DNA from: Anseongella ginsenosidimutans
GTDB lineage: Bacteria; Bacteroidota; Bacteroidia; Sphingobacteriales; Sphingobacteriaceae
Direction: 5' to 3'
Assembly (NCBI RefSeq): GCF_008033235.1
Contig: NZ_CP042432.1
Location: forward strand, 1,798,001 to 1,862,000
Length of the DNA stretch: 64,000 bases
The notes beneath the pieces are model-generated. The model was not told the origin of the DNA. It was given only the letters and a program-made list of their open reading frames with translations, and did no database searches. The translations under genes and the position numbers were made by a program. Positions 43,755 to 51,964 of this stretch are shown piece after piece; the first letter of the stretch is position 1, and each line of letters opens with the position of its first letter.

Positions 43755-46700
43755 CTAACGGTGAATAATGAATTTCCCGGCGAAGGATTCCCCGTTGATG
43801 CTCAGGGATAAGGCATATATTCCCGGAGAAAGGTGTTCCAGGATAAGCGGGATGGTATTTTTGCCGCTTTGGAGCCGCGGTTTTTCCCGGTAAAGGATTT
43901 TTCCTTGCATATCCACGACTCTTACTTCGGCATCGTCCTGTTCCCTGGCGTAGAATTCAATGGTCAGGGGAGTTTCGCGGTTGGCTGTTCCGGGGTTGGG
44001 ATAGATGATTAAGCCATGGTTTTCCAGGCCCGAGATAAGGTCATCCAGCGTAGTAAACGAATAAGGCTCCGAAAAGACGATGCAATTTCCAAGGCTTGTG
44101 GTTACCTGGTAGGTTCCTGATACTTTTGCCTGAAGCCGTGCGCCGGTTTCATCTTCCAGCGGCTCTCCGTTCAGGTACCATTGCAGTTCAGTTCCGCGGC
44201 TGCTGAAGAGGGTGTCCCCCACCTGCGTGATCCCCGGGGCTTCCAGCGGCGTTCCCTGCACCGCGGTCCGGGGTCCGGGGCAGCCGAGGGCGCTGACGCT
44301 CATGCCATAAAAATAATAATAGTTGTTTTCCGCCTCCTGGCTTGCGGTGGTACCCGTAATGGACATTATCCCCGGAATACTGTAAGGATAGTCCGGGCTG
44401 CTGGTACTTCTGAAAATACTGGCGTCCGTGCCTTCGTAATCTACTGTGATCAGGTAATTGCCGGGCCGGGGAATGCGCAGGTCCAGGTAATACGTTCTTC
44501 CGGTGTCCAGGGGATCGTCTGGGAGGGGGCCGGGAGCAGCTGTACTTCTGCTTGCGCCAACGTGTTGTACGCTTCTTGCGATCTCTGTTCCGCCGTTGTC
44601 ATATACAGTAAAGGATATTTTCCCGGGGTTCCCGGTGTACATCCGGGCGCTTTCAATGACGAGCGGCACCTTTGTTTCTATCATTACCGAAGGTGTGTAC
44701 TGATGATAAGCATCTCCCTGGGTTACAGGCGGCAGATCGGACTTGGTCGCCGGCCCCAGCCGGCCGCTGAACTCGTTGATGGCGCCGTAAAATGTGGTAT
44801 TGCTTCCTGTAAACGCCGTGGTCACCGTATCTCCGGCGCCTATTAAATTACCGCCCTGCAACTGATCATACCAATAGACAGTTTCCTGCTCCTCATCTAT
44901 CAGAACAGCCTTTTGCCCGTCTTCACAGATAAGCGCGCGGATGCCGGCCGGGCTATCTGCGGCAGTATTGCTCTGCCTAACGGCCTCAAGGGAGTTGTTG
45001 GCAATAACCTGGTCGTCGTCCGGTCCTGCATGGACGGTAAAGGTGTACCGGGTAGCGGGAGCGGCAGCGATGAAATAAGGGAAGGTGTAAACAGCGGTGT
45101 CCCCGGGCTGGAGGATACCGTTGAAGGTCTCCTGAAGACTGGCAATGACAGACGCGCCCTCGCGTATTTCCGCGTTGAGGGGGAACCCTTCCAGGGCCTC
45201 CGTTCCGCGGTTCCGGAGCAGGATGCTTAGCAGGTTTCTTCCGCCCGGGCAGAAGCCGGAAGCTGAAGGGCTGATCAGCGCCTCGACAGAAAGGTCCCTG
45301 GCGGGTTTTATGATCTCAATACTGGTGTCCAGGGTTTCTCCCTTCTGGTAGGCGCCGCAGGGGCTGACTTCCGCAGCGCTGGATGTGCTGACTGCCACTA
45401 TGCGCAGCCTGATAAAGGCGCCGGCGGAAAGCGAGGAGGGTATATGGATGTTCCCTTCGAATGTGCTGTTCCCCGTTAATACAGCGGATACTGCCAGCAA
45501 TTCGCCTTCGCCTGTAAAATCCCCGTCGTTATTCCAGTCTCCGAATACCTTTATGGTATGGCTGCCGCTGCTTCCGCACGACCCGGTCTGTATAGAAAAT
45601 GGCACGATGGCTCCGGGCCTCGCCTGAATGTATTCGCCCAGCAGGTTGGTATAGGTAGTGCATTCTTCTCCGGCGGTATAGTTTAACGTTCCCGCCTGGA
45701 TGCTGCTTATTGACAGGCCGGTGTTTTCCTGCGCCCCGGAGCTGCAATAGGAGGTTCCTCCCGCTCCGCTGATAATCAGCGAGTAGGGCTGGGGACCGCG
45801 CTTCAGGGCCGCCTTATGGGAAATGGTGACCACGTACCTCCTTCCGTGAACCGGTGCGGGAATAACAAGTTTCTCTACGTTATCCAGTACATTATCTCCT
45901 TTTTCGGCAGCGGCGGCAGGCTGGGAGGGGTTTAGGATCCAGGGATAAAAGCGTTCATTATTTCCCGGAGAACCGGCGCGTACGTCCAGGTCATTGACCA
46001 GCCGCGGAGATGGATTGTCCAGCGCCTGCTCTTCCGAAATGGTGTCCGCTTCCGGGTCGGTCCAGCAAATGGTCACTTCCAGCGGCGCATACCCGGAGGC
46101 GAGCAGTTCATAGCTATCCTGTGTTCCCTGTTCAAGGCTTGCTTCCAGAATGCGGTGGCTTCCGGAAGTATTAAGGATTACTTCAGCGGCTTTTCCCGCG
46201 TTTAGCACGCCCCAGCCAAAGCGATAATCCGGACCGGGCGATGCTCCCGCTTCTCCGGCTGTGTGAATGGCAAGCCCTCTTAATGTGGCAGACCGCATGA
46301 ATTCTCCTTCATGGAGGTTGGAATAGAGCTCCTGAAGCAGGAATAAAGTCCCTGCCACATTGGGAGAAGACATAGAGGTGCCCGAAAGTATCGTATAGCC
46401 ATCGTCGGAGGCCGAAGAGGTGGAAAGTACGCCCACGCCGTTTCCCATAATGTCCGGTTTGATGCGCCCGTCATCGGTGGGTCCCCAGCCGCTGAACGAT
46501 GCCATGACGACGTCGGAGGCTTCGCTATATCCGGCAGGAATGGGATTTACAGCCCCTACCAACAGGATATTCTTGGCATTGGCATACAGGGGAAGGATAT
46601 CGTATCCGTCATTGGCGGAAGGGAAAGGCGCATCCCCGGGTGCGGGCGCCATCACTCCTTCTTTATTATACCGGTAATATGCCGAACCTTCCGCCGGCCC

Positions 46701-47507
46701 GTTGACATTCCGGTTATTGCCGGCTGATTTTACGATAAGATAATAAGGAGCGTTCCATGCGATCTCATCCCATTCCCTGGCGGTAATGTCATAATAACCG
46801 AATTTATAATCTTCGTTTGTCCCGCTTTCTCCGTACCATTCCCACCGGTTCTGCCCTTCGTTGAATCGCCAGCCCGCCAGGGCGCCGTAAGAATGGTTGG
46901 AGACCAGGAGCATGGGCGCTTCCCTGGCCATTTCCGCATTGTCATTGAGAAAATCGTACGCGATCAGGTTGGATGCGCCGAATGCCATCCCCCTTGCGGG
47001 CCGGTTGATCCCTGCAGCGACGAGGGTGCCGGCAACATGTGTGGCGTGTTGGTTTGCCGGTAAGGCCCGGTCCTTCTGCACGATACGGCCGCCGAATTCC
47101 TGGTGAGAGGCAAGAGTGGCCCCGCCGTCCCATATTCCGAGCCTTGAAAGCAACAGGGGAGAAGCTCCCCGAAGGTTGAGGCCGCTGCTGCCACCGGGCC
47201 AGAGCAGATCGGTGCCGGTGGTTGCTGCCGACCGGATATTATTACTTGTAAGTGTGTACACTGGAAGGCCCAGCTTATCTATTCGTTCCAGCCGGATAAC
47301 GCCGCCTCCGGGTAATTGCTGGAAAACCGGCCAGTTTTTTTCCCTGGCCAGGCGAAGGGCAATATCAGACCGGAGGTCGCCGACGGCTTTGTATTTTCCC
47401 GCAAGCCGTACGAGGGGTGCGCGGTTGCTCAAAGGAACACCGCTTTCCTGTCCCCGGGCTGGAAAGATGCTGGCTAAGGTCAGAATGAGAAACAAGTAAG
47501 GCTTCAT
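43755..47507 (-). CDS. Secreted S8 subtilase with type IX secretion sorting domain
   Basis: 1250-residue exported protease. Signal peptide MKPYLFLILTLASIFPARGQ; a propeptide-like region to about residue 115; then a subtilisin domain with D127 (LGIWDGGATLASHQEF), H154 (QHATHVAGTL) and the nucleophile in LSGTSMSSPNVAGTLFLLQ. A proprotein-convertase-like beta domain follows. A GEVED-like module (FGDWNNDGDFTGEGELLAVS), a CARDB-like segment (VEALISPSASGFCPGGRNLL) and further Ig-like stretches come next. The C terminus is a type A sorting domain (LIIYPNPGTANRETPLTIEF to LSPGIYALSLSINGESFAGK, KFIIHR), which directs export through the type IX system and cell-surface attachment or release. Likely role: extracellular protein degradation. 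The neighbouring genes are not obviously related. Confidence 0.93.
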   Translation of the reverse strand: MKPYLFLILTLASIFPARGQESGVPLSNRAPLVRLAGKYKAVGDLRSDIALRLAREKNWPVFQQLPGGGVIRLERIDKLGLPVYTLTSNNIRSAATTGTDLLWPGGSSGLNLRGASPLLLSRLGIWDGGATLASHQEFGGRIVQKDRALPANQHATHVAGTLVAAGINRPARGMAFGASNLIAYDFLNDNAEMAREAPMLLVSNHSYGALAGWRFNEGQNRWEWYGESGTNEDYKFGYYDITAREWDEIAWNAPYYLIVKSAGNNRNVNGPAEGSAYYRYNKEGVMAPAPGDAPFPSANDGYDILPLYANAKNILLVGAVNPIPAGYSEASDVVMASFSGWGPTDDGRIKPDIMGNGVGVLSTSSASDDGYTILSGTSMSSPNVAGTLFLLQELYSNLHEGEFMRSATLRGLAIHTAGEAGASPGPDYRFGWGVLNAGKAAEVILNTSGSHRILEASLEQGTQDSYELLASGYAPLEVTICWTDPEADTISEEQALDNPSPRLVNDLDVRAGSPGNNERFYPWILNPSQPAAAAEKGDNVLDNVEKLVIPAPVHGRRYVVTISHKAALKRGPQPYSLIISGAGGTSYCSSGAQENTGLSISSIQAGTLNYTAGEECTTYTNLLGEYIQARPGAIVPFSIQTGSCGSSGSHTIKVFGDWNNDGDFTGEGELLAVSAVLTGNSTFEGNIHIPSSLSAGAFIRLRIVAVSTSSAAEVSPCGAYQKGETLDTSIEIIKPARDLSVEALISPSASGFCPGGRNLLSILLRNRGTEALEGFPLNAEIREGASVIASLQETFNGILQPGDTAVYTFPYFIAAAPATRYTFTVHAGPDDDQVIANNSLEAVRQSNTAADSPAGIRALICEDGQKAVLIDEEQETVYWYDQLQGGNLIGAGDTVTTAFTGSNTTFYGAINEFSGRLGPATKSDLPPVTQGDAYHQYTPSVMIETKVPLVIESARMYTGNPGKISFTVYDNGGTEIARSVQHVGASRSTAAPGPLPDDPLDTGRTYYLDLRIPRPGNYLITVDYEGTDASIFRSTSSPDYPYSIPGIMSITGTTASQEAENNYYYFYGMSVSALGCPGPRTAVQGTPLEAPGITQVGDTLFSSRGTELQWYLNGEPLEDETGARLQAKVSGTYQVTTSLGNCIVFSEPYSFTTLDDLISGLENHGLIIYPNPGTANRETPLTIEFYAREQDDAEVRVVDMQGKILYREKPRLQSGKNTIPLILEHLSPGIYALSLSINGESFAGKFIIHR

Positions 47508-47663
47508 TCAATACGGCTTCCTCATGATATTAATGTAAATGTACAGTTTTTCGCCTTGGTTTTTTTCTTTTAAAATCTTAATTTGGGGTTCCCTATTTCT
47601 ACCGGGAAAAACAATTTAAACACATATCCTATGTTCACTTTAACAACTATCTTATGCACGCTT

Positions 47664-48965
47664 ATGCGGGATACCAGGTATCTGGCGGCTGCCTTTTTAT
47701 TGATTTCCATGTTATATGCTTCATGCGGCAGACAACTTCCGGAGCCGAAGCCGGGGATGGCCGCATCCGGTGAACAGCGAAAGCCTGCAACACCCGCCGA
47801 GCGGGAACTTGTGAAGAAGATCCGGGAGGTGGCCGCGGTATTGAATTCGATTTATCATGACCCATCGGTAGTGGCGGAGGTGAATGCTGCTATTGCTTCG
47901 GGCTTTTACGAAGACGAACGCGTGTTGCTTGCCGATCTGCTATACCCGGAAGAAAGCGCTTTATATAGCTTCATGCATGAAAGGAAAACAGAAGCCGGGG
48001 AAGCAATTTCATGGGGCAGTTTTTCAAGAAAATTCCGGGAGGCTGCCCCGGAAATATTAAACCCCGAACGGGCAGCGGGGATCATTGCCTTGGTTAAGCG
48101 GTCGGAGCCCGGATTACGCCGAATGGAAACAGCGAATGAAAACCAAGGGCTTTCCGGGACTGCGCTGAGCATTTATTATCCGTATTCGGAAGATTTTCCG
48201 CCGGGACAGCATCCTCTTGCTGTTCCCGCTACGGTAGAGGCGGACTGGGTGGACGTGGCGGATCCGGCTTGCGGAAAAGCGCATGAACACCGTGCGACCG
48301 ACTGCGATAAGATCAGGATTGACGAAAATTATGTCCGGGAAAACCCCGTCCATATTATTGGCTCAGGGGCGGAACCGGCAGCGGTCGCCAGGGAGAATGC
48401 CCTTCTTTCCGGCGGACAGGATTTTTCGCCGGCGCTTATTTACCTGGGAAAGGTAAAATGTACCCGCCAATATGACCGGCTCATTAGTTTTACAGGCAAT
48501 GGAGGCGGTTCGGAACTGAAATTCATCCGGGGAGAAGCATACATTACCCTGAATAACGACCAGCAGGTGGTAAATACCGAGTTTGACGTTATTTCCGTGC
48601 ATTTCCGAAGGAAGGACATACGAAAGGAAAGGGAAAAAGCTGTGTATGCCATATGGGACCCGAACTGGGACACTGCAAGAGTGGAGCAGGTTTTCGGTAT
48701 CTACGAAGCGGACACGCGGGGAGAACGGGAATTCAGCGGCGCTGTTGATACGGAAATAGAACATCCCGGCGGGGAAACCACGATAACACCAGTAAGTTAT
48801 TCGTACACTGTCAGCACCCAGGATAATATTATCAGGCAGATCAACTGGGCAAGAGCCAGCTTTTTCCGCTATAATCGCAGCGGCCTGGCCGGCTGTGGCC
48901 TGCGGAACGGCTACACCTGGTACGATTGCCGCCTTCCGGTATCCTATTCGCTCCCGGAACTTTGA
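47664..48965 (+). CDS. Predicted lipoprotein of unknown function
   Basis: I do not recognise a family. From ATG 47664 the product is 433 residues and starts MRDTRYLAAAFLLISMLYAS followed by Cys, a good lipoprotein signal (lipobox LYASC); starts at 47631 and 47583 would add an improbable N-terminal extension. The mature protein has a helical N-terminal third rich in Ala and Glu (ERELVKKIREVAAVLNSIYH) and a beta-rich C-terminal half with several paired cysteines (DPACGKAHEHRATDC, CGLRNGYTWYDC). No catalytic motif is apparent. It is divergent from the subtilase gene and is followed 126 bp later by another small predicted lipoprotein. Confidence 0.7.
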   Translation: MRDTRYLAAAFLLISMLYASCGRQLPEPKPGMAASGEQRKPATPAERELVKKIREVAAVLNSIYHDPSVVAEVNAAIASGFYEDERVLLADLLYPEESALYSFMHERKTEAGEAISWGSFSRKFREAAPEILNPERAAGIIALVKRSEPGLRRMETANENQGLSGTALSIYYPYSEDFPPGQHPLAVPATVEADWVDVADPACGKAHEHRATDCDKIRIDENYVRENPVHIIGSGAEPAAVARENALLSGGQDFSPALIYLGKVKCTRQYDRLISFTGNGGGSELKFIRGEAYITLNNDQQVVNTEFDVISVHFRRKDIRKEREKAVYAIWDPNWDTARVEQVFGIYEADTRGEREFSGAVDTEIEHPGGETTITPVSYSYTVSTQDNIIRQINWARASFFRYNRSGLAGCGLRNGYTWYDCRLPVSYSLPEL

Positions 48966-49091
48966 GAAGTTAACTTATGTCACCATTGCTTTGCTGGCTG
49001 TATACCGGCCGGAGCCGGAGCTGAAAGAAACACCTTCGGCTCCGGCTTACCGGGATTGTGAATTTGCGAAGAAATATTATTAATATTGTTT

Positions 49092-49550
49092 ATGCGAAAC
49101 CTGGCAATTCATACGACATTATGCGGCTTTTTCCTGCTCCTTCTCACCGGCCAGACCACACCCGGATGTCAGTCACAGCAGGGCATTGAAGGAAAGATCG
49201 TATTCGAAAGCGGTAACCAGATGCCGGGCCCCGGCGTTCAAAGGGAACCGGCAAAAGGCGTAAAACGGGAACTGCTTATTTACCCGCTTTTGAAAGCCAC
49301 CGAACTGGAAGCCGAAGGAAACGGCTTCTATAGCGAACCCGCTCAGCCGCCCGTCAAAACCGTTACCAGCAATGACGACGGCAGCTTCCGCGTACAGCTC
49401 CCACCCGGAAATTACTCACTACTGGTACGGGAAAAAGAAAAACTCTACGCAAACCTATCCGACGGAGCCGGCCACATCCACCCCGTAGAAGTAAAACCCA
49501 ACGAAATGCTCCAAATTGAGTTCAAGATCACCTACGCCGCACATTACTAA
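49092..49550 (+). CDS. Lipoprotein with carboxypeptidase-regulatory-like (transthyretin-type) domain
   Basis: 152 residues from ATG 49092. The N terminus MRNLAIHTTLCGFFLLLLTG is a signal peptide with a cysteine at about residue 26 (TTPGC) that could be lipidated. The rest is a single beta-sandwich resembling the carboxypeptidase regulatory-like domains common in Bacteroidota surface proteins: IEGKIVFESGNQMPGPGV, then TVTSNDDGSFRVQLPPGNYS and a C-terminal strand VEVKPNEMLQIEFKITY. Such domains are structural or binding modules; no enzyme function is implied. Likely in a transcription unit with the preceding lipoprotein gene. Confidence 0.7.
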   Translation: MRNLAIHTTLCGFFLLLLTGQTTPGCQSQQGIEGKIVFESGNQMPGPGVQREPAKGVKRELLIYPLLKATELEAEGNGFYSEPAQPPVKTVTSNDDGSFRVQLPPGNYSLLVREKEKLYANLSDGAGHIHPVEVKPNEMLQIEFKITYAAHY

Positions 49551-49626
49551 ACCGGCCGCTTTCGCAATATCATCAGACCCGTGGAGAGCATCCAAGCCAA
49601 TCAGGGTTCAACAACGGTAAGAAAAG

Positions 49627-50310
49627 CGCCCCTTCCCTCCGCACGGCGCGGGATTTGCTTTACCCGGACTCGCTCAGGCGATTCTTGCGCCGTCGCGCAA
49701 GAATCAACATCGCTCGCTGCGGGCAAAGCAAACTTCCGCTGCCCACCGCACATAACCAGAACTTTTGCCTTTGAAGCAATGCAAACGATGGCGGGCGCGC
49801 TTCCCGCTACGTTCGACACGCCGCGAACGATCCGTGATCATTTCTTATTGCAAGGAAAAGTGGATGGGAAAAGTGGGCCGGGAGGCGCCCCGGGCTGGCC
49901 AGTGCCCCCTTCCGCACGTCGCGGGATTTGCTTTACCCGGACTCGCTCAGGCGATTCTTGCGCCGTCGCGCAAGAATCAACATCGCTCGCTGCGGGCAAA
50001 GCAAACTTCCGCTGTCCCACGCACATAACCAGAACTTTTGCCTTTGAAGCAATGCAAACGATGGCGGGCGCGCTTCCCGCTACGTTCGACACGCCGCGAA
50101 CGATCCGTGATCATTTCTTATTGCAAGGAAAAGTGGGTTGGAAAAGTGGGCCGGGAGGCGCCCCGGGCGGGCCAGTGCCCCTTCCGCACGTCGCGGGATT
50201 TGCTTTACCCGGACTCGCTCAGGCGATTCTTGCGCCGTCGCGCAAGAATCAACATCGCTCGCTGCGGGCAAAGCAAACTTCCGCTGCCCCACGCACATAA
50301 CCAGAACTTT
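49627..50310. repeat. Three tandem copies of a ~272-bp repeat
   Basis: The marker GCGGGATTTGCTTTACCC occurs at 49648, 49921 and 50193, giving pitches of 273 and 272 bp. Each unit contains a palindromic element (copies D1-D3), then a shared segment with CACATAACCAGAACTTTTGC, GGCGGGCGCGCTTCCCGC and GATCATTTCTTATTGCAAGG, then GGGAGGCGCCCCGGGC. Copies are nearly identical except for single-base changes and small indels. The third copy diverges after about 50310, and a partial fourth piece is recognisable at 50394-50440. The open frames that run through the array on both strands reflect its base composition and are not genes. Confidence 0.9.
49648..49738 (-). repeat. Palindromic element, copy D1 (D2 and D3 in the next two repeat units)
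   Basis: Outer arms GCGGGATTTGCTTTACCC (49648-49665) and GGGCAAAGCAAACTTCCGC; inner arms CGATTCTTGCGC and GCGCAAGAATC with a CGTC tip. The conserved internal segments are ACTCGCTCAGG and CATCGCTCGCTGC, the complements of those in copy B. Identical arms recur in the units at 49921 and 50193. Short variant without the apical GGGCGGG module. Confidence 0.8.
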
Positions 50311-50439
50311 TGCCTTATGAAGCAATCAGACGATGGAGAGGAGCGCACCCGCGCTAATCTGCAAGCCGCGACAATTTAGAATTTCTTAGATAGAAAAGTG
50401 GATGGGCAAAGTGGGCTGGGAGGCGCCCCGGGCGCTGGC

Positions 50440-50605
50440 CTGCCCGCAGCGAGCGATGTTGATTCTCCGGAATGGAGAATCGCCTGAGCGAGACCGGGCG
50501 GGCCAGTGCCCCCGGCGCCGCGCGCGAATGCCGCGAGGCGATGTTGATTCTCCGAACGGCGAGACCGGGCGGGCCAATGCCCCGGCGCCGCGCGCGAATG
50601 CCGCG
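50440..50605 (+). repeat. Palindromic elements E1 and E2 with a short tandem GC-rich unit
   Basis: E1 (50442-50503) has CCCGCAGCGAGCGATGTT, an inner hairpin GATTCTCC-GGAAT-GGAGAATC, and GCCTGAGCGAGACCGGG. A shortened copy E2 follows at about 50538-50565, and GCCGCGCGCGAATGCCGCG occurs after each. Orientation is opposite to D1-D3. The 1094-bp gap between 49551 and 50644 is filled almost completely by these repeats; there is no gene. Confidence 0.75.
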
Positions 50606-50644
50606 CCGTACGAACATCCGGACTCGGCTAACGACCTCCAATCG

Positions 50645-51949
50645 CTAAAAAGCCCCCGAAAGCTCCTTAAGCGCTATTTCCGCCAGCTTCGCCTGGTACT
50701 TGGCATCAATAAACCTGTTCTCAGCAAGCAAAAGATTCTGCTGCGCTTCCCGCAGCTCCAGTTGCGTTATATTCCCTAAGCGAAACATTTCCAGGGTGAT
50801 ATCCAGGTTTTGCCGTGCTACTTCGCGGTTCTCCTCTTCCAGCTGCATCAGCACTTTGCTGTTTTCGTAATTGCTGAAGGCGATCGTTAAGTCGGATTCG
50901 ACCGTCTGCAGCAGCTGATCATACACCAGCTGTTGGTTTTCGACGACTATTTGGGCGCTTCGTTCCTGCTTTTTTTGGAGAAAACCGCTGAATATATTCA
51001 TGCTCGCGGTAATGCCGTAATTGAGGCCGTAGGACTGGTTGGAAAGCAGCTGTCCGGATTCGGAGTCCGATTTTACAAAGTTGTAACTGCTGTTTACCGA
51101 TACGGTGGGGTAGCGGTTGGCCCGGATTTCCTTGTATTCAAGTTCCGCCACTTTTTTCCTCGCCTGGGCGATGGCCAGCTGGGGGTTTTCTTCTATGAGC
51201 CGGGTTCTCAGGTCTTCGTACCGGAGGTCCATATCTATTATAATGGTATCGGCTACGTCAAACGTGGTGGACAGGTCCCGGGCAAGGATCTCGTTCAGCC
51301 TGGTTTTCGCGGTTTTCACCGCTTCCTGCTGGCTTACAAAACTGGAGGTGTCTTCGTTAAAATCTACCCTTGAATTCAGGAGTTCAAGCTTTGAGCCGGT
51401 TCCTACGAAGTAGCGGTCGTCCGCCTGGTTTACACGAAGGCGGGAAATGTCCAGGGCTTCGGCAATGGATTTCAATTCCTGTTTGAGGCGAACAATATCA
51501 TAATAGGTGCTGACGATATCGGAGACGGTGTTCAGGACGGTCAGCCGGGCGTTTAAGGAACCGATGCTTTTTAGCTCCTCGTATTTATCAATACTGGCAA
51601 ACATGCCGAAGCCGTCAAAGATGGTCCAGTCAAGAGCCAGGGCCGCATTGTAAGAACTTGATTGGGCATTCTTCCGGCTTTGGACTCTTCCGTCAAAGAA
51701 GGTCAGATCGGAGTTAGTGCTTCTGCCGTCGGCGCCGCCTGTCAGTTCAAGACTGGGGAATAAGGCGGATTTCGCCATTCCCAGGTTCGTGGCGGCGATT
51801 TCTTCGTCTCCTGCGCTGATTTTTATGGAGTAATTATTTTCAAGGCCGGTGCGAACCGCGTCTTCCAGCGTGAAAATATCCTGGGAGGAAGCTCCCGTAA
51901 AAATGATGCTAGTTCCTATGGTGAGAAAAATTCTTACTGTTTTTTTCAT
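50645..51949 (-). CDS. TolC family outer membrane efflux protein
   Basis: Outer-membrane channel component of a tripartite efflux pump, 434 residues. Signal peptide MKKTVRIFLTIGTSIIFTGA, then two repeats of the outer-membrane-factor fold: TLEDAVRTGLENNYSIKISA opens the first and LIEENPQLAIAQARKKVAEL the second, with long amphipathic helices (for example LDISRLRVNQADDRYFVGTG and LDITLEMFRLGNITQLELRE) that form the periplasmic tunnel. It is the last gene of the adaptor-pump-channel operon, 15 bp after the RND gene. Confidence 0.93.
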   Translation of the reverse strand: MKKTVRIFLTIGTSIIFTGASSQDIFTLEDAVRTGLENNYSIKISAGDEEIAATNLGMAKSALFPSLELTGGADGRSTNSDLTFFDGRVQSRKNAQSSSYNAALALDWTIFDGFGMFASIDKYEELKSIGSLNARLTVLNTVSDIVSTYYDIVRLKQELKSIAEALDISRLRVNQADDRYFVGTGSKLELLNSRVDFNEDTSSFVSQQEAVKTAKTRLNEILARDLSTTFDVADTIIIDMDLRYEDLRTRLIEENPQLAIAQARKKVAELEYKEIRANRYPTVSVNSSYNFVKSDSESGQLLSNQSYGLNYGITASMNIFSGFLQKKQERSAQIVVENQQLVYDQLLQTVESDLTIAFSNYENSKVLMQLEEENREVARQNLDITLEMFRLGNITQLELREAQQNLLLAENRFIDAKYQAKLAEIALKELSGAF

Positions 51950-51964
51950 GTGATGATCAAGGGC

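Noticed and set aside
49581-50300. Long open frame (about 240 codons) and several minus-strand frames through the tandem repeats
   Set aside because: The peptide repeats simply mirror the 272-bp DNA repeat, the same string changes frame between units, open frames occur on both strands, and no family resemblance exists.
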